Shown here: positions 32,972 through 43,759 of the stretch, piece after piece
How the letters are laid out: each line of letters starts with the position of its first letter
Numbering within the stretch: the first letter of the stretch is position 1
Assembly: GCF_900112165.1 (NCBI RefSeq)
Contig: NZ_FOKY01000001.1
Coordinates: 124,001-188,000, forward strand
DNA from: Brevinema andersonii
GTDB lineage: Bacteria; Spirochaetota; Brevinematia; Brevinematales; Brevinemataceae
Direction: 5' to 3'
DNA: 64,000 nucleotides
Position numbers and translations under genes: made by a program
Notes under the pieces: generated by a model
What the model saw: only the letters and a program-made list of their open reading frames with translations
Databases searched by the model: none
Told to the model about the DNA's origin: nothing

Positions 32972-33721
32972 TTACTTCTGCCGGAACGGAAAACCAAAAT
33001 GTATTAACAAACTTTTGGCTTCAATATCCGTACGCGCTGTAGTAACAATAGTAATATCCATACCACGAACTTTATCAATTTTATCATAATTGATTTCAGG
33101 AAATACTATTTGTTCCATCAATCCAAAAGAAAAATTCCCTCTTCCATCAAAACCACTTGCTTTGACTCCACGAAAATCTCGTACACGTGGTATTGCAACA
33201 GAAATTAATTTATCAAGAAAATCAAACATCCTATTATTACGAAGAGTAACTTTTGCTCCAATAGGCATACCTTCACGTAACTTAAAATTGGAGACAGATT
33301 TTCTAGCTATTGTTTTTGTTGCCTTTTGACCTGATAACAAAGTTAAATCATTAACAGCAGCATCCACTATATTTTTATCATTAATAGCAGAACCTACACC
33401 CATATTAACAATAATTTTTACAACACGAGGAATAGCCATACTGGATTTATAAGCAAATTCTTTCTGTAATGCGGGACAAATTTCCATTTCATATCGCTGC
33501 TTAAATCTTGCTTGATAACTATTAGGATTTGTTCTCAATAGATTTTTCTTAGAAGTCTTTGTTTTACTTGATTCAGAAACATTCGTAGATTTAGTTTTAC
33601 TCATTATTTTTTCTGTCCCTGAAGCAATATCAGACCCCTCTTTTTTCTTAGAGGAAACTTTTTTTACAGTTTCCTTAGTTCCTGCTTTTTTTGCAGAAAC
33701 AGACTTTTTTTCTTCAGCCAT
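32972..33721 (-). CDS. rplE: 50S ribosomal protein L5 with long N-terminal extension
   Basis: L5 binds 5S rRNA and contacts the P-site tRNA in the central protuberance. The family part starts near residue 66 ([20 protein letters not shown]) and continues with [34 protein letters not shown] and [20 protein letters not shown]. Total length is 249 residues against about 180 usually. The extra 65 residues are a low-complexity Lys/Ser/Thr/Glu tail. A shorter start at an internal Met (residue 40) would still leave a 26-residue extension and has no clear ribosome site, while the full-length ATG at 33721 is 15 bases after rplX. The tail is probably real. Confidence 0.95.
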   Translation of the reverse strand: MAEEKKSVSAKKAGTKETVKKVSSKKKEGSDIASGTEKIMSKTKSTNVSESSKTKTSKKNLLRTNPNSYQARFKQRYEMEICPALQKEFAYKSSMAIPRVVKIIVNMGVGSAINDKNIVDAAVNDLTLLSGQKATKTIARKSVSNFKLREGMPIGAKVTLRNNRMFDFLDKLISVAIPRVRDFRGVKASGFDGRGNFSFGLMEQIVFPEINYDKIDKVRGMDITIVTTARTDIEAKSLLIHFGFPFRQK

Positions 33722-33736
33722 TCATCAGCCTCTCAT

Positions 33737-34048
33737 TTATTCAAAGATATAATCAGAACCTTTTGCCTTACGTTTTTTATTACCTTCATTATCAACAAAA
33801 AATTCAACACGAACACCTTTATTTAACTTCGGACAAAAAAGCATCACATTTGAAATATGAATAGATGCTTCCTTTTCCAATATTGTTCCATTAGGATATT
33901 CTTGATTTTTTTTCACAGTCTTCTTTATCAAATTAACACCTTGGACAAGCACACGCTCTTTAGCTGGAAACACACGAAGCACTTTACCTCGACGCCCCTT
34001 ATCAGACCCAGAAACAACAATAACTTCATCATTTTTTCTAATTTTCAC
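33737..34048 (-). CDS. rplX: 50S ribosomal protein L24
   Basis: The 103-residue protein has the KOW motif KNDEVIVVSGSDKGRRGKVL and the GVNLIKKTVKKNQEYPNG segment. L24 starts large-subunit assembly. The start codon is GTG, with AGGAG six bases upstream. Standard order after rplN. Confidence 0.97.
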   Translation of the reverse strand: MKIRKNDEVIVVSGSDKGRRGKVLRVFPAKERVLVQGVNLIKKTVKKNQEYPNGTILEKEASIHISNVMLFCPKLNKGVRVEFFVDNEGNKKRKAKGSDYIFE

Positions 34049-34057
34049 AGCATTCTC

Positions 34058-34426
34058 CTAAAAAACTTCGGGAGCAAGGGAAACAATTTTCATAAAATCT
34101 TTCTCCCTTAACTCGCGTCCAACAGGGCCAAAAATACGAGTTCCGCTGGGTTCATTCTTTTTATTGACAATAACCGCAGAATTGCGATCAAAGCGGATAG
34201 AAGAACCATCAGTACGGTTAATTTCCTTTTTTGTACGTACAACCACAGCACGTACAACATCCCCCTTTTTAATCGAGGAATTAGGAACAGCACTTTTTAC
34301 TGCCGCAATAAAAACATCTCCAATAGATGCATATCGACAGCGCGTACTACCAACTACATGAATACATTCAATAATTTTAGCTCCACTATTATCGGCAACA
34401 TCTAATCGGGTTCCAAGCATAATCAT
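34058..34426 (-). CDS. rplN: 50S ribosomal protein L14
   Basis: The 122-residue protein has the L14 signature [20 protein letters not shown] and [14 protein letters not shown], ending [12 protein letters not shown]. It lies at the subunit interface. GGAGGG is seven bases before the ATG. Confidence 0.98.
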   Translation of the reverse strand: MIMLGTRLDVADNSGAKIIECIHVVGSTRCRYASIGDVFIAAVKSAVPNSSIKKGDVVRAVVVRTKKEINRTDGSSIRFDRNSAVIVNKKNEPSGTRIFGPVGRELREKDFMKIVSLAPEVF

Positions 34427-34443
34427 AATTTTTCCCTCCCAAA

Positions 34444-34698
34444 TTAATCCCGATTTTTCTCAAGGACTTCTAATAAAGTCCAACGTTTACAACGACTATG
34501 AGGAATAGATTCAGCAATCAATACTCTATCACCCATATGAGACATATTTTGCGCATCATGCACCATAAATTTTTTACGTTTAGGCACATATTTTTTATAG
34601 AGTGGATGTTTTTCACGAGTCATTACTGTAATAATACGGGATTTATCCATTTTATCGCTAGTAACAATTCCGGCAAAAGTTTTTTGCTTAGATTCCAT
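34444..34698 (-). CDS. rpsQ: 30S ribosomal protein S17
   Basis: The 84-residue OB-fold protein has the S17 pattern [32 protein letters not shown] and [20 protein letters not shown]. It starts one base after rpmC ends, so the two are closely coupled. Confidence 0.97.
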   Translation of the reverse strand: MESKQKTFAGIVTSDKMDKSRIITVMTREKHPLYKKYVPKRKKFMVHDAQNMSHMGDRVLIAESIPHSRCKRWTLLEVLEKNRD

Positions 34699-34699
34699 A

Positions 34700-34906
34700 C
34701 TATCCTTCCAATTTCAATTCCGCTTCACGGATCAAAGTATTAATTCGGGCAATAGTACGTTTTATTCCTCGAATTTCCATAATATTCTTAGGACGTTCTA
34801 TCCGAGATTTAAAACGCATATGCATAATTTTTTCTTGTAACTGCTGTTTCATGGAAATTAATTCTTTTTCCGATAAAGAACGCAATTCTTGAATATTGTT
34901 CGCCAT
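34700..34906 (-). CDS. rpmC: 50S ribosomal protein L29
   Basis: The 68-residue protein has the L29 two-helix pattern NIQELRSLSEKELISMKQQL and IRGIKRTIARINTLIRE. The start at 34906 is chosen: GAGGG from the end of rplP stands five bases upstream, and the stop of rplP (34908) is two bases away. An earlier in-frame start would overlap rplP. Confidence 0.96.
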   Translation of the reverse strand: MANNIQELRSLSEKELISMKQQLQEKIMHMRFKSRIERPKNIMEIRGIKRTIARINTLIREAELKLEG

Positions 34907-34907
34907 T

Positions 34908-35324
34908 TTAGCCCTCGACTCTTTTGACAAATTTTACCTTAATAGGTAACTTATGACCGGCACGTCGGAATGCTTCTACTGCCTTTTCTTCAGAAACACC
35001 AGTAATTTCAACTAGCACACGACCCGGTCGCACAGGAACAATCCAACCATCAGGTGAACCTTTACCTTTACCCATGCGCACCCCTTCACCTTTAGATGTG
35101 TAAGGAGTATCAGGAAAAATACGGATCCAAACTTTCGCTCCTCTCTTAAGATAGCGATTAATAGCAACACGAACCGCTTCAATCTGTCTATTAGTAAGCC
35201 ACGCAGCATCTAACGCTATAATTCCAAAATCGCCAAACGATACAATATCTCCGTCGTGAGTAGGAGAATTATTAATTTTCGGACGATGTTGTTTTCTATA
35301 TTTTACCTTGGACGGCATCAACAT
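34908..35324 (-). CDS. rplP: 50S ribosomal protein L16
   Basis: The 138-residue protein begins [14 protein letters not shown] and has the L16 core [40 protein letters not shown] and [21 protein letters not shown]16 organises the A-site tRNA region. AGGAG six bases ahead supports the first ATG. Standard order between rpsC and rpmC. Confidence 0.98.
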   Translation of the reverse strand: MLMPSKVKYRKQHRPKINNSPTHDGDIVSFGDFGIIALDAAWLTNRQIEAVRVAINRYLKRGAKVWIRIFPDTPYTSKGEGVRMGKGKGSPDGWIVPVRPGRVLVEITGVSEEKAVEAFRRAGHKLPIKVKFVKRVEG

Positions 35325-35352
35325 AGGGGTCTCCTAAGGTATATTTTTGTTG

Positions 35353-35967
35353 TTACTTTGCAAGCCAAACTTTTATTCCGATAATTCCCATTTGAGTTAA
35401 CGCTTCTGTTAAACGGTAGTCAATATCGGCACTTAAAGTATTAAGGGACATACGCCCTTCTTTGAATTCTTCACTACGGGCAATTTCAGCATTATTCAAA
35501 CGCCCAGAAATTCTAATTTTGATCCCTTGAGCACCAGCTCGCATCGCATTACGAATTGCCTGTTTTATCGCTCTCTTATAAGCAACACGTCTTTCTATTT
35601 GTGAAGCAATATCAGCACCAATAACAGCAGCATCCAATTCAGGCTGTTTAATTTCTTTCACGGAAAGAGATACTCTCTTACCATTTACCAATTTAGACAA
35701 TTTATTAGTAATAACTTCTATTTCAGCTCCTTTACGTCCAATTAATATACCTGGTTTTCCAGCAAAAACAGTCACATTAACTAGTTGCGGGAATCGTGCA
35801 ATTTCTATGCGGGATAAAAAAGCTCTTTTGTATTCTTTTTGAAGCATTTTACGAATCTTATAATCTTCTAAAAGAAATTCAGGATAAGCTTTTTCAGCAA
35901 ACCATGATGATTCCCACGGCTTGCTGACACCAACACGATATCCAATAGGATGTACTTTTTGTCCCAT
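35353..35967 (-). CDS. rpsC: 30S ribosomal protein S3
   Basis: The 204-residue protein begins MGQKVHPIGYRVGVSKPWES, carries the KH motif VFAGKPGILIGRKGAEIEVI and the C-terminal GRLNNAEIARSEEFKEGRMS. S3 forms part of the mRNA entry tunnel. The spacer before rplP is 28 bases. Confidence 0.98.
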   Translation of the reverse strand: MGQKVHPIGYRVGVSKPWESSWFAEKAYPEFLLEDYKIRKMLQKEYKRAFLSRIEIARFPQLVNVTVFAGKPGILIGRKGAEIEVITNKLSKLVNGKRVSLSVKEIKQPELDAAVIGADIASQIERRVAYKRAIKQAIRNAMRAGAQGIKIRISGRLNNAEIARSEEFKEGRMSLNTLSADIDYRLTEALTQMGIIGIKVWLAK

Positions 35968-35980
35968 GAAATTCTCCTTA

Positions 35981-36313
35981 TTATTGAGCCAAAACTAATG
36001 TTAAATGCGCTGTCGGACGATACATACGATCTGCACGACCACGTGCACGAGGCTTAAAACGAGCATATGCCGTGCCTTCATTCACAAAAATTGTTTGCAC
36101 AAATAATCCCGATGTATCCTGATTAGGATTTTTATGAATAAAATTTGCCCGTGCAGAATGCAAAACTTTATAAACCATTTTTGCACCTTTTTGAGGCATA
36201 TGATTAAGCATCGCCAAAGCATCATCAGCTTTTTTATCTTTTACCAAACGCGCAATACGACGAAGTTTCATAGAAGAAATTCTTAAAGATCTTCCTTTTG
36301 CTACAGTAACCAT
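35981..36313 (-). CDS. rplV: 50S ribosomal protein L22
   Basis: The 110-residue protein has the L22 pattern RISSMKLRRIARLVKDKKAD and the tunnel-hairpin end YARFKPRARGRADRMYRPTA. This hairpin lines the peptide exit tunnel and is a macrolide-resistance site; the sequence looks ordinary. Standard order. Confidence 0.98.
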   Translation of the reverse strand: MVTVAKGRSLRISSMKLRRIARLVKDKKADDALAMLNHMPQKGAKMVYKVLHSARANFIHKNPNQDTSGLFVQTIFVNEGTAYARFKPRARGRADRMYRPTAHLTLVLAQ

Positions 36314-36327
36314 GCATAACCCCTTAT

Positions 36328-36615
36328 TTATTTCTTAGCAACTTTCTTGGATCCAGCATGCCCACGGAACACTCTCGTAGGCGAAAATTCACCCAATTTA
36401 TGTCCAACCATATTTTCATTAATATAAACCGGTATAAACATTTTACCATTATGAACTTGAAATGTCAAGCCTATCATTTCAGGAAGAATAGTAGAACGAC
36501 GAGACCATGTCTTAATAGGCTTCGCATTACCAGAAACTATAGTCTCTTGAGCAGATACCACCTTTTTATATAAAGAAGCATCAATATAAGGACCTTTTTT
36601 AATTGAACGAGCCAT
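36328..36615 (-). CDS. rpsS: 30S ribosomal protein S19
   Basis: The 95-residue protein begins [19 protein letters not shown] and has [20 protein letters not shown] and [18 protein letters not shown]19 is in the small-subunit head next to S13. Confidence 0.98.
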   Translation of the reverse strand: MARSIKKGPYIDASLYKKVVSAQETIVSGNAKPIKTWSRRSTILPEMIGLTFQVHNGKMFIPVYINENMVGHKLGEFSPTRVFRGHAGSKKVAKK

Positions 36616-36623
36616 ATTTCATC

Positions 36624-37457
36624 CTACCTTTTTTTCTTCGAAATAATATAACGATTCGATGTTTTATTCTTCTTACGTGTACGATAACCTTTAGACGGCA
36701 CACCTGTCGGTGATGTAGGCATTTTATACCCTTTTTGTTTACCGCGCCCACCGCCATGAGGATGGTCCGTAGCATTCATAGCCATACCACGCACTGTTGG
36801 TCGCCAACCTAAATGACGTTTTGTACCAGCATTACCATAAACAATATTTAAGCGTTCAGCATTTCCAACTTCACCAACAGTAGCCATACAACGAAGTAAG
36901 ACCATACGAATCTCACCCGAAGGCAAACTAATAAAAGCATAGCCATTTTCTTTACCATCTAATTTTACACTAGTACCAGCAGAACGGGCTAGCTGCCCTC
37001 CCTTTCCAGGCTTCAATTCTATATTATGAAGCACCGTACCAACTGGTATATTCTCTAAAAGCATAGCATTACCTACACGAACATCAACTTTAGCACCAGC
37101 GTTAACTTTATCACCAACTTTCAAACCATTTGGGGCTAATATATAAGCCTTTTCTCCATCCATATAATGTAATAAAGCAATCCGAGCTGTCCGATTAGGA
37201 TCATATTCAATGGCAACCACTTTTGCTTCGATATCCCATTTTTTTCGTTTAAAATCAATCATACGGTAAAATTGTTTATTACCCCCGCCCCGATGACGAA
37301 CAGTAACCCTACCCTGACTGTTACGGCCATTACCCTTACCACGAAGAGTCATCGTAATTAATGATTTTTCAGGTTCAGTTTTTGTAATCTCGGTATAATC
37401 AAATGCAACTTTATGACGAAGCCCGGGGGTTGTTGGTTTAAATCGTTTAATACCCAT
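36624..37457 (-). CDS. rplB: 50S ribosomal protein L2
   Basis: The 277-residue protein begins [17 protein letters not shown] and contains [20 protein letters not shown], the conserved GRRPTVRG-type [20 protein letters not shown] with the histidine needed near the peptidyl-transferase centre, and a basic tail. L2 is essential for subunit joining. Standard S10-operon position. Confidence 0.99.
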   Translation of the reverse strand: MGIKRFKPTTPGLRHKVAFDYTEITKTEPEKSLITMTLRGKGNGRNSQGRVTVRHRGGGNKQFYRMIDFKRKKWDIEAKVVAIEYDPNRTARIALLHYMDGEKAYILAPNGLKVGDKVNAGAKVDVRVGNAMLLENIPVGTVLHNIELKPGKGGQLARSAGTSVKLDGKENGYAFISLPSGEIRMVLLRCMATVGEVGNAERLNIVYGNAGTKRHLGWRPTVRGMAMNATDHPHGGGRGKQKGYKMPTSPTGVPSKGYRTRKKNKTSNRYIISKKKR

Positions 37458-37469
37458 TTTATATCCCCA

Positions 37470-37754
37470 TTATTTCAAATAATCAATTGTACCAGATCTT
37501 AAGGTAACAATTGCCTTTTTTAATCGTTTTGTAAATCCTATTCGAGATACCTTTTTTGTGCGGAAATTCTTTTGTCGCGGCTTTACAATAATAGTATTTA
37601 CTTCTTTTACTTGGACATTATAATAAGATTCTATAGCTTGTTTGATTTGAATCTTATTTGCATCAATTATAACTTCAAATACATATTTATTTTTAGCTAT
37701 AAGTGCAGATGCTTTTTCTGTTATGATCGGCCTAACTAATATTTGACTTACCAT
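37470..37754 (-). CDS. rplW: 50S ribosomal protein L23
   Basis: The 94-residue protein has ILVRPIITEKASALIAKNKY, VFEVIIDANKIQIKQAIESY and a Lys/Arg-rich end. L23 sits at the tunnel exit and is the docking site for trigger factor and SRP. Its ATG overlaps the rplD stop by one base. Confidence 0.98.
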   Translation of the reverse strand: MVSQILVRPIITEKASALIAKNKYVFEVIIDANKIQIKQAIESYYNVQVKEVNTIIVKPRQKNFRTKKVSRIGFTKRLKKAIVTLRSGTIDYLK

Positions 37755-38395
37755 TATGAGCCTCGCTTTGCCAAAACACGGGCGTATTTTTCATCAATTT
37801 TACGAAGAGCTGCTTCAGAGATAAGAACATATTGTGCATAAAAAAGAGGAAGAATATCCATATAATCTACACCAAAAAATGATGTCTTTTGTAGATTACT
37901 AGACGCTTGAAGCATATGTGCTTGGTATTCTGCGTCAACTACCACAATTCTACCTTTAATAGATTCAAAATGATCAACTAATAAATTCCTAAAACTTTTC
38001 GTCCTGCTATCATTTATTTCTAATGATTCCACAACTCTAAGCACACCTTTTCTATAGAGTTCTGCTAAAATAAATAAATAAGCATTTGCTTTTTGTTTTT
38101 TATTAATATGCTGTCTATAACTACGTGGTTTAGGACCAAATATAATTCCACCACCCCTAATTAAAGGAGAATAAAAAGATCCACGTCTTGCACGGCCTAA
38201 TCCTTTTTGTCGAAATGGCTTAGCCCCTGTTCCTTTTACTTCAGAACGTGTTTTAGTAGATGCAGTCCCTTGACGTTCATTTGCCAAACGAGCTATTATT
38301 ACTTGATGAACACACTTTTCGGATGCATCATCCCAAATTGATGAAAGTTCCAATTCACGAACCTTGTCTTTACCTTTAAAAACATCAAACTTCAT
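37754..38395 (-). CDS. rplD: 50S ribosomal protein L4
   Basis: The 213-residue protein has the L4 tunnel loop TKTRSEVKGTGAKPFRQKGL and GRARRGSFYSPLIRGGGIIF, then the Rossmann-like C-terminal part. In E. coli L4 represses its own S10 operon; no leader for that is seen here. I use the ATG at 38395 because AAGGGG is seven bases before it; a GTG one codon earlier is possible. Confidence 0.97.
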   Translation of the reverse strand: MKFDVFKGKDKVRELELSSIWDDASEKCVHQVIIARLANERQGTASTKTRSEVKGTGAKPFRQKGLGRARRGSFYSPLIRGGGIIFGPKPRSYRQHINKKQKANAYLFILAELYRKGVLRVVESLEINDSRTKSFRNLLVDHFESIKGRIVVVDAEYQAHMLQASSNLQKTSFFGVDYMDILPLFYAQYVLISEAALRKIDEKYARVLAKRGS

Positions 38396-38399
38396 CACA

Positions 38400-39005
38400 T
38401 TACCCCTTCACTGCATCACGTACTGTTACATAACTTTGCTTACTTCCTGGCACAGATCCTTCTATAAAAAGAAGCCTTCTTTCAACATCCACTCTTAAGA
38501 GACGCTGACTTAAAACTGTAACCTTCTGATTTCCCATATGACCGGGCATTTTTTTACCTTTAAAAACTCGTGCAGGAAAAGTATTCTGACCAATAGACCC
38601 AGGTCTGCGATGCGTTTTCGAACCATGACTGGCAGGACCACCACCAAAATGCCATCGTTTCATAGCACCTTGAAATCCTTTTCCTTTCATAGTGCCACTT
38701 ACATCGACTTTATCTATTGATTCAAGAATCTCAGTATATCTTCCCTCTTGATATGGGCTGACATCCTCAATACGAATCTCTGAAACAAACTTAGGAATTT
38801 CTCGTTGCTTATTGCCTGTTTTTACCGTCTTAAAATCATAACCTAAAATAACAGCATTATATCCATCTTTCTCAACTGTACGAAATCCTAAAACATTCAT
38901 ATCAGAAAAATCTACAACAGTAACTCCACAAAGTGTGCCTTTACTATCATATAATTGAGTCATACCGAGTTTTTTGCCGATAATTCCGACGTTTTTAGCC
39001 TTCAT
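38400..39005 (-). CDS. rplC: 50S ribosomal protein L3
   Basis: The 201-residue protein has GIIGKKLGMTQLYDSKGTL, the central GFQGAMKRWHFGGGPASHGS and RRPGSIGQNTFPARVFKGKK, the L3 finger near the peptidyl-transferase centre. It follows rpsJ by 22 bases. Confidence 0.98.
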   Translation of the reverse strand: MKAKNVGIIGKKLGMTQLYDSKGTLCGVTVVDFSDMNVLGFRTVEKDGYNAVILGYDFKTVKTGNKQREIPKFVSEIRIEDVSPYQEGRYTEILESIDKVDVSGTMKGKGFQGAMKRWHFGGGPASHGSKTHRRPGSIGQNTFPARVFKGKKMPGHMGNQKVTVLSQRLLRVDVERRLLFIEGSVPGSKQSYVTVRDAVKG

Positions 39006-39027
39006 TGTATATCCTCGTCAAATTACT

Positions 39028-39330
39028 CTATTGTTTAATTTCAACTTCAACACCTGCCGGCAATTGAAGTTCCATTAAAGCATTGATCAGCTCCGTCGTA
39101 GGTTCAAAAATATCAATCAAACGTTTATGCGTTCGCATTTCAAACTGTTCTCTTGAATTTTTATCTACATGAGGAGATCGCAATACCGTATATTTTTTAC
39201 AGTGAGTAGGAAGTGGGATAGGTCCTGCGACCTTTCCACCTTTACTTTTTACAGATTCTACTATCGACTCTGCAGATTGCTCAATCAAAACCGCATCATA
39301 AGCTTTCAGCCTTACTCTTATTCTGTTCAC
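39028..39330 (-). CDS. rpsJ: 30S ribosomal protein S10 / transcription factor NusE
   Basis: The 100-residue protein has [40 protein letters not shown] and [20 protein letters not shown]10 also binds NusB and NusG in antitermination. The start codon is GTG; AGAGGA is about 10 bases upstream. It follows tuf by 16 bases, so it is probably read from the str promoter. Confidence 0.98.
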   Translation of the reverse strand: MNRIRVRLKAYDAVLIEQSAESIVESVKSKGGKVAGPIPLPTHCKKYTVLRSPHVDKNSREQFEMRTHKRLIDIFEPTTELINALMELQLPAGVEVEIKQ

Positions 39331-39346
39331 TTTATTGAAGTCCTCT

Positions 39347-40525
39347 TTATTCTAAAACTTCTGTAACAACACCAGCACCTACCGTTCTTCCACCCTCACG
39401 AATAGCAAAACGCATACCTTGCTCAATACCAATAGGGACAATAAGTTCGATTGTCATCTGTACGTTATCACCCGGCATTACCATATCTGCACCTTTAATA
39501 TCTACAATATTTCCGGTAACATCAGCCGTTCTGATATAGAACTGAGGTCTGTAGCCTTTATGGAAAGGAGTTTTACGTCCACCTTCCTCAGGTTTAAGAA
39601 CATATACCTCAGCATTTACTTTTCTATGAGGAGTAATAGATTTAGGCTTTGCAAGAATCATACCACGACGAATCGCATCTTTATCAACACCACGAAGTAA
39701 AATACCTGCATTATCGCCAGCTTCCCCTCTCTCAAGTTGCTTACGAAACATCTCAACACCAGTACATACAGATTTGCTAGTATCAACATAACCAATAATT
39801 TCAACTTCATCGCCAACTTTAACAACACCACGCTCAATACGTCCAGTTACTACCGTACCTCTACCTGTAATAGAAAATACATCCTCAACTGGCATCAAGA
39901 AATCTTTATCTAATTCACGGGTAGGTTCAGGGAAATAAGCATCCATGGCATCTATTAATTCTTTAATAGAATCCCATTCCCCATTTTCAATAGCAGCACG
40001 AGCAGAACCACGAATAACAGGTGCATTATCCCCATCAAATTTATAAGAATTAAGCAATTCCCGAATATCCATTTCAACAAGATCAATGAGTTCTTCATCA
40101 CCCTTATCAATAAGATCAACTTTATTGATAAATACCATAATAGAAGGAACATTAACTTGGCGTGCTAATAACACATGTTCACGAGTTTGAGGCATGACAC
40201 CATCTGTTGCAGCCACAACAAGAACAGCACCATCCATTTGTGCAGCACCAGTAATCATGTTTTTGATATAATCAGCGTGTCCTGGACAATCAACATGAGC
40301 ATAATGACGCTTATCTGATTGATATTCCACATGAGCTGTATTAATGGTAATTCCACGAGCTTTTTCTTCAGGAGCTCCATCGATTTCCTCATATTTTTTT
40401 GCATCTGCTTTACCTTGGGTAGCAAGATAATTAGTAATAGCAGATGTTAAAGTTGTTTTCCCGTGGTCAACGTGACCTAGGGTTCCCACATTCAAGTGAG
40501 GTAGCGAACGATCAAATGTAGCCAT
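39347..40525 (-). CDS. tuf: Elongation factor Tu
   Basis: EF-Tu carries aminoacyl-tRNA to the ribosome. The 392-residue protein has the G1 loop GHVDHGKTT (17-25), switch I with [13 protein letters not shown], the G3 DCPGH, G4 NKVD, and the domain 2/3 sequences ending [11 protein letters not shown]. It is the normal length. It lies between fusA and rpsJ, with a 71-base gap before it that holds a small GCCG/CGGC hairpin of doubtful meaning. No second tuf is present near trnT, where it often stands. Confidence 0.98.
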   Translation of the reverse strand: MATFDRSLPHLNVGTLGHVDHGKTTLTSAITNYLATQGKADAKKYEEIDGAPEEKARGITINTAHVEYQSDKRHYAHVDCPGHADYIKNMITGAAQMDGAVLVVAATDGVMPQTREHVLLARQVNVPSIMVFINKVDLIDKGDEELIDLVEMDIRELLNSYKFDGDNAPVIRGSARAAIENGEWDSIKELIDAMDAYFPEPTRELDKDFLMPVEDVFSITGRGTVVTGRIERGVVKVGDEVEIIGYVDTSKSVCTGVEMFRKQLERGEAGDNAGILLRGVDKDAIRRGMILAKPKSITPHRKVNAEVYVLKPEEGGRKTPFHKGYRPQFYIRTADVTGNIVDIKGADMVMPGDNVQMTIELIVPIGIEQGMRFAIREGGRTVGAGVVTEVLE

Positions 40526-40596
40526 TCAGGTCCTCCGTATGCCGTTATTAACCGGCAGTATATATTTTTTATTAAATTATACATAATGTATAAATA

Positions 40597-42666
40597 TTAA
40601 TTTTCTTTCAATTTTTCCCAAAGATTTTTAGGTAGTGGTTCATAATGAGAAAACTCCATTGAATAAGTTCCTCGACCCTGAGTCATCGAACGCAAGTCCG
40701 TAGCATATCCAAACATTTCCCCTAAAGGAACAAAACTATCTATTTCTTTAGCACCATGCTTAGTTTCTGTTCCCGTAATTTTTGCTCTACGCCCAGAAAG
40801 ATCACCTAATACAGATCCTTCATAACCATCAGGAGCTATTGCTACAACTTTCATAATAGGTTCAAGAATAATAGGATCAGCTTTTTGCATAGCCGCTTTC
40901 ATTGCCATAGAACCTGCTAATTTAAATGCTAACTCTGATGAATCAACATCATGATAAGATCCTTCATATAATCTAACTTTCACATCAACAACAGGATAGC
41001 CAGCCAAAACACCAGAAGCCAAAGCTTCTTCGCAACCCTTTTGAACAGCAGGAATATATTCTTTAGGAATTTTCCCACCTTTGATATCATCAATAAAAAC
41101 AAAACCTTCTCCAACTTCAGAGGGCTCTATTTCTATCAAAACATGTCCATATTGACCTTTACCGCCAGATTGTTTTGCATATTTTGTTTCTTGCTGAGCT
41201 TTAGAACGTATGGTTTCACGATAAGCAACCTGAGGTTTTCCTATATTCACTTCTACCTTATGTTCGCGTTTAAGTCTATCACATAAAATTTCCAAGTGAA
41301 GTTCTCCCATTCCAGAAATAATCGTTTGCCCAGTCTCTTCATTAGAAGAAACTCTAAATGTAGGATCTTCATCCTGCAGCTTTCTCAAACTTTCTCCTAA
41401 CTTATCAACATCTTCCTTCGTTCTCGGCTCAATAGCAACAGAAATAACAGGCTCAGGAAAATCAATAGCCTCTAAGAAAATAGGAGCATTTTCTGCTGTT
41501 AAACTATCACCTGTAATTGTATCTTTCATACCAACAATGCCAATGATATCACCAGCAGTTACTAAATCAACTTCTTCCCTTTTATTAGCATGCATCCTCA
41601 TCAAACGAGAAATGCGCTCTTTATTACCCTTATTAACATTCAGAACATAAGACCCTTTCTCTAATGTCCCTGAATAAACACGAGCAAATACCAACTTTCC
41701 GATATACGGATCTACCATCACTTTAAAAGCAAGCATAGCAAGAGGTTCCTTATCATCAGCATGTCTAACAACTTCTTGACCATCAGGTGTAATTCCTGTT
41801 ACAGGAGGAACATCTACCGGAGAAGGTAAATAGTCACGAACTCCATCCAAAAGTGGTTGAATACCTTTATTCTTAAGCGCCGCACCACAAAAAACAGGAT
41901 ACATACGTCCATCGATAGTCATAATACGAATTGCTTTTTTAATTTCTTCAACACTCAAACTATCAGTTTCAAGATATTTATTCATTAATTCATCATTCGC
42001 TTCTGCAACGGTTTCAATAAGATTATGACGCCAAAATTCAGTATCATCTTTCATTCCAGGAGGAATCTCAGCAACAGTATATTGCAAATTATCATCCTTA
42101 TCATCCCAAAGTAATGCACGCATCTCAACAAGATCAACTACACCTTTAAAATTATTTTCAGAGCCTATCGGAAGTTGAACCGGTGTCCCCTTAACACCAA
42201 GTTTTTGATGCATTGAATCAACAGACATCATGAAGTCAGCCCCCATTTTATCCATTTTATTCATAAATGCCAAACGAGGGACATTATATTTATTAGCCTG
42301 TCGCCACACAGTTTCTGATTGAGGTTCAACACCTGCTGCTACATCAAAAACCGCTACTGCACCATCAAGAACTCTTAATGAACGTTCTACCTCTGCTGTA
42401 AAATCAACATGTCCTGGCGTATCAATAATATTTATTTTTATATCATCCCAATAACAAGTCGTTGCTGCTGAAGTAATAGTAATTCCACGCTCTTTCTCTT
42501 GCTCCATCCAATCCATTTCAGAAGCACCCTCATGAGTCTCGCCAATTTTATGAGTTTTCCCAGTAAAAAATAAAATACGTTCTGTTATCGTTGTTTTTCC
42601 CGCATCAATATGAGCAGCAATCCCGATATTTCTTAATTTATTTTTAGCATATTTCTTTTCAGCCAT
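40597..42666 (-). CDS. fusA: Elongation factor G
   Basis: EF-G drives translocation. The 689-residue protein has the G1 loop AHIDAGKTT, switch [23 protein letters not shown] and NKMDKMG, then domains III to V, ending with the conserved [17 protein letters not shown]. Spirochaetes often have a second EF-G paralogue elsewhere; this is the str-operon copy and looks complete and canonical. Located between rpsG and tuf. Confidence 0.97.
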   Translation of the reverse strand: MAEKKYAKNKLRNIGIAAHIDAGKTTITERILFFTGKTHKIGETHEGASEMDWMEQEKERGITITSAATTCYWDDIKINIIDTPGHVDFTAEVERSLRVLDGAVAVFDVAAGVEPQSETVWRQANKYNVPRLAFMNKMDKMGADFMMSVDSMHQKLGVKGTPVQLPIGSENNFKGVVDLVEMRALLWDDKDDNLQYTVAEIPPGMKDDTEFWRHNLIETVAEANDELMNKYLETDSLSVEEIKKAIRIMTIDGRMYPVFCGAALKNKGIQPLLDGVRDYLPSPVDVPPVTGITPDGQEVVRHADDKEPLAMLAFKVMVDPYIGKLVFARVYSGTLEKGSYVLNVNKGNKERISRLMRMHANKREEVDLVTAGDIIGIVGMKDTITGDSLTAENAPIFLEAIDFPEPVISVAIEPRTKEDVDKLGESLRKLQDEDPTFRVSSNEETGQTIISGMGELHLEILCDRLKREHKVEVNIGKPQVAYRETIRSKAQQETKYAKQSGGKGQYGHVLIEIEPSEVGEGFVFIDDIKGGKIPKEYIPAVQKGCEEALASGVLAGYPVVDVKVRLYEGSYHDVDSSELAFKLAGSMAMKAAMQKADPIILEPIMKVVAIAPDGYEGSVLGDLSGRRAKITGTETKHGAKEIDSFVPLGEMFGYATDLRSMTQGRGTYSMEFSHYEPLPKNLWEKLKEN

Positions 42667-42678
42667 AATAAATCCTTA

Positions 42679-43152
42679 TTACCACTTGTAATGAGCAAAA
42701 GCGCGATTCGCTTCAGCCATTTTCAAAGTATCAGTACGCTTTTTAATACTAGCACCAGCATTATTAAAAGCATCCAATAATTCTTTTCCTAATTTCTCTT
42801 CCATAGAATGTTCACGTCTTTTACGAGCAAAATCCACAATCCAACTCAACGCTAAAGCTAGTTGCCTTTCAGGACGAACCTCAACAGGAACCTGATAAGT
42901 AGCACCACCAACCCGACGAGATCGAACTTCAACTGGCGGTTTAACATTATTAACAGCAGTTTCAAGAGCCATGAGGGGCTCATTTTCTGTTTTTTCTGAT
43001 AAAAATTTCATAGCATCATAGACAATAGATGTAGCTAGGCTTTTTTTACCATTTAACATCACTCGATTTACCATTTTTGTAACTAACAAGCTACTGTACT
43101 TCCCATCTGGAAGCAGCGGCCGAAAATGTGCTTTTACTTTTTTTCTAGGCAT
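42679..43152 (-). CDS. rpsG: 30S ribosomal protein S7
   Basis: The 157-residue protein starts [19 protein letters not shown] and shows [41 protein letters not shown]7 starts head assembly and contacts E-site tRNA; in E. coli it represses the str operon. The start at 43152 is the family start; the frame is open 16 codons upstream but without a site, while AGAGG is nine bases ahead of this ATG. Confidence 0.97.
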   Translation of the reverse strand: MPRKKVKAHFRPLLPDGKYSSLLVTKMVNRVMLNGKKSLATSIVYDAMKFLSEKTENEPLMALETAVNNVKPPVEVRSRRVGGATYQVPVEVRPERQLALALSWIVDFARKRREHSMEEKLGKELLDAFNNAGASIKKRTDTLKMAEANRAFAHYKW

Positions 43153-43230
43153 AAAATAAAACCTCTTTTCCGTCTTGCTTTTTAAAGCAAATCTCTTCAA
43201 CTTTATATAATGTTTACTCGGAACTAAGTA

Positions 43231-43605
43231 CTAACTTTTAGGGAGTTTAGATCCATATTTAGACCGACCCTGTCTTCGATTATCAACACCCATAGAATCC
43301 AGTGTACCTCGCACAATATGATAACGAACACCAGGTAAATCTTTCACACGACCACCACGAATCAACACTACAGAGTGTTCTTGCAAATTATGACCAATAC
43401 CTGGGATATAAGCTGTAACTTCCACGCCTGTTGTCAAGCGCACACGAGCGATCTTACGAAGAGCTGAATTTGGTTTTTTAGGTGTCATCGTTGTAACACG
43501 AGTACACACACCTCTTCTCTGCGGATTAGAACGTAGAGCAGGAGACTTTGTTTTTCTTTCTGAGGCTTGGCGGCCAAAACGTACCAACTGATTAATTGTA
43601 GGCAT
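43231..43605 (-). CDS. rpsL: 30S ribosomal protein S12
   Basis: The 124-residue protein starts [20 protein letters not shown] and contains [20 protein letters not shown] with the wild-type lysine at the streptomycin site and [17 protein letters not shown]. The start at 43605 is the family start with GAGGA eight bases upstream. It begins the str gene group and has its own strong promoter at 43652-43681. Confidence 0.98.
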   Translation of the reverse strand: MPTINQLVRFGRQASERKTKSPALRSNPQRRGVCTRVTTMTPKKPNSALRKIARVRLTTGVEVTAYIPGIGHNLQEHSVVLIRGGRVKDLPGVRYHIVRGTLDSMGVDNRRQGRSKYGSKLPKS

Positions 43606-43651
43606 TATACAAATCCTCTTTATTCTTCTTAAATAGATATACATTCACTGT

Positions 43652-43681
43652 ATTATAAAACAAAACAATAGCTTTTGTCAA
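43652..43681 (-). promoter_or_regulatory. Sigma-70 promoter of the str gene group
   Basis: Perfect TTGACA (43676-43681) and perfect TATAAT (43652-43657) with an 18-base spacer on the minus strand, 46 bases before the rpsL start. It allows rpsL-rpsG-fusA-tuf and probably the S10 genes to be made independently of rpoBC. Confidence 0.82.
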
Positions 43682-43759
43682 TCTCCGAATAAAACATAGA
43701 TTAACAAAAGCATCTAAAAATTTCTATTCCCTCACAATTATTTCGCACAAATTCTGGAT

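Noticed and set aside
40530-40590. GCCG/CGGC hairpin and a TATACAT-ATGTATA palindrome between fusA and tuf
   Set aside because: Short and weak; a TATAAT lies there but no -35 box fits, so I do not call a promoter.
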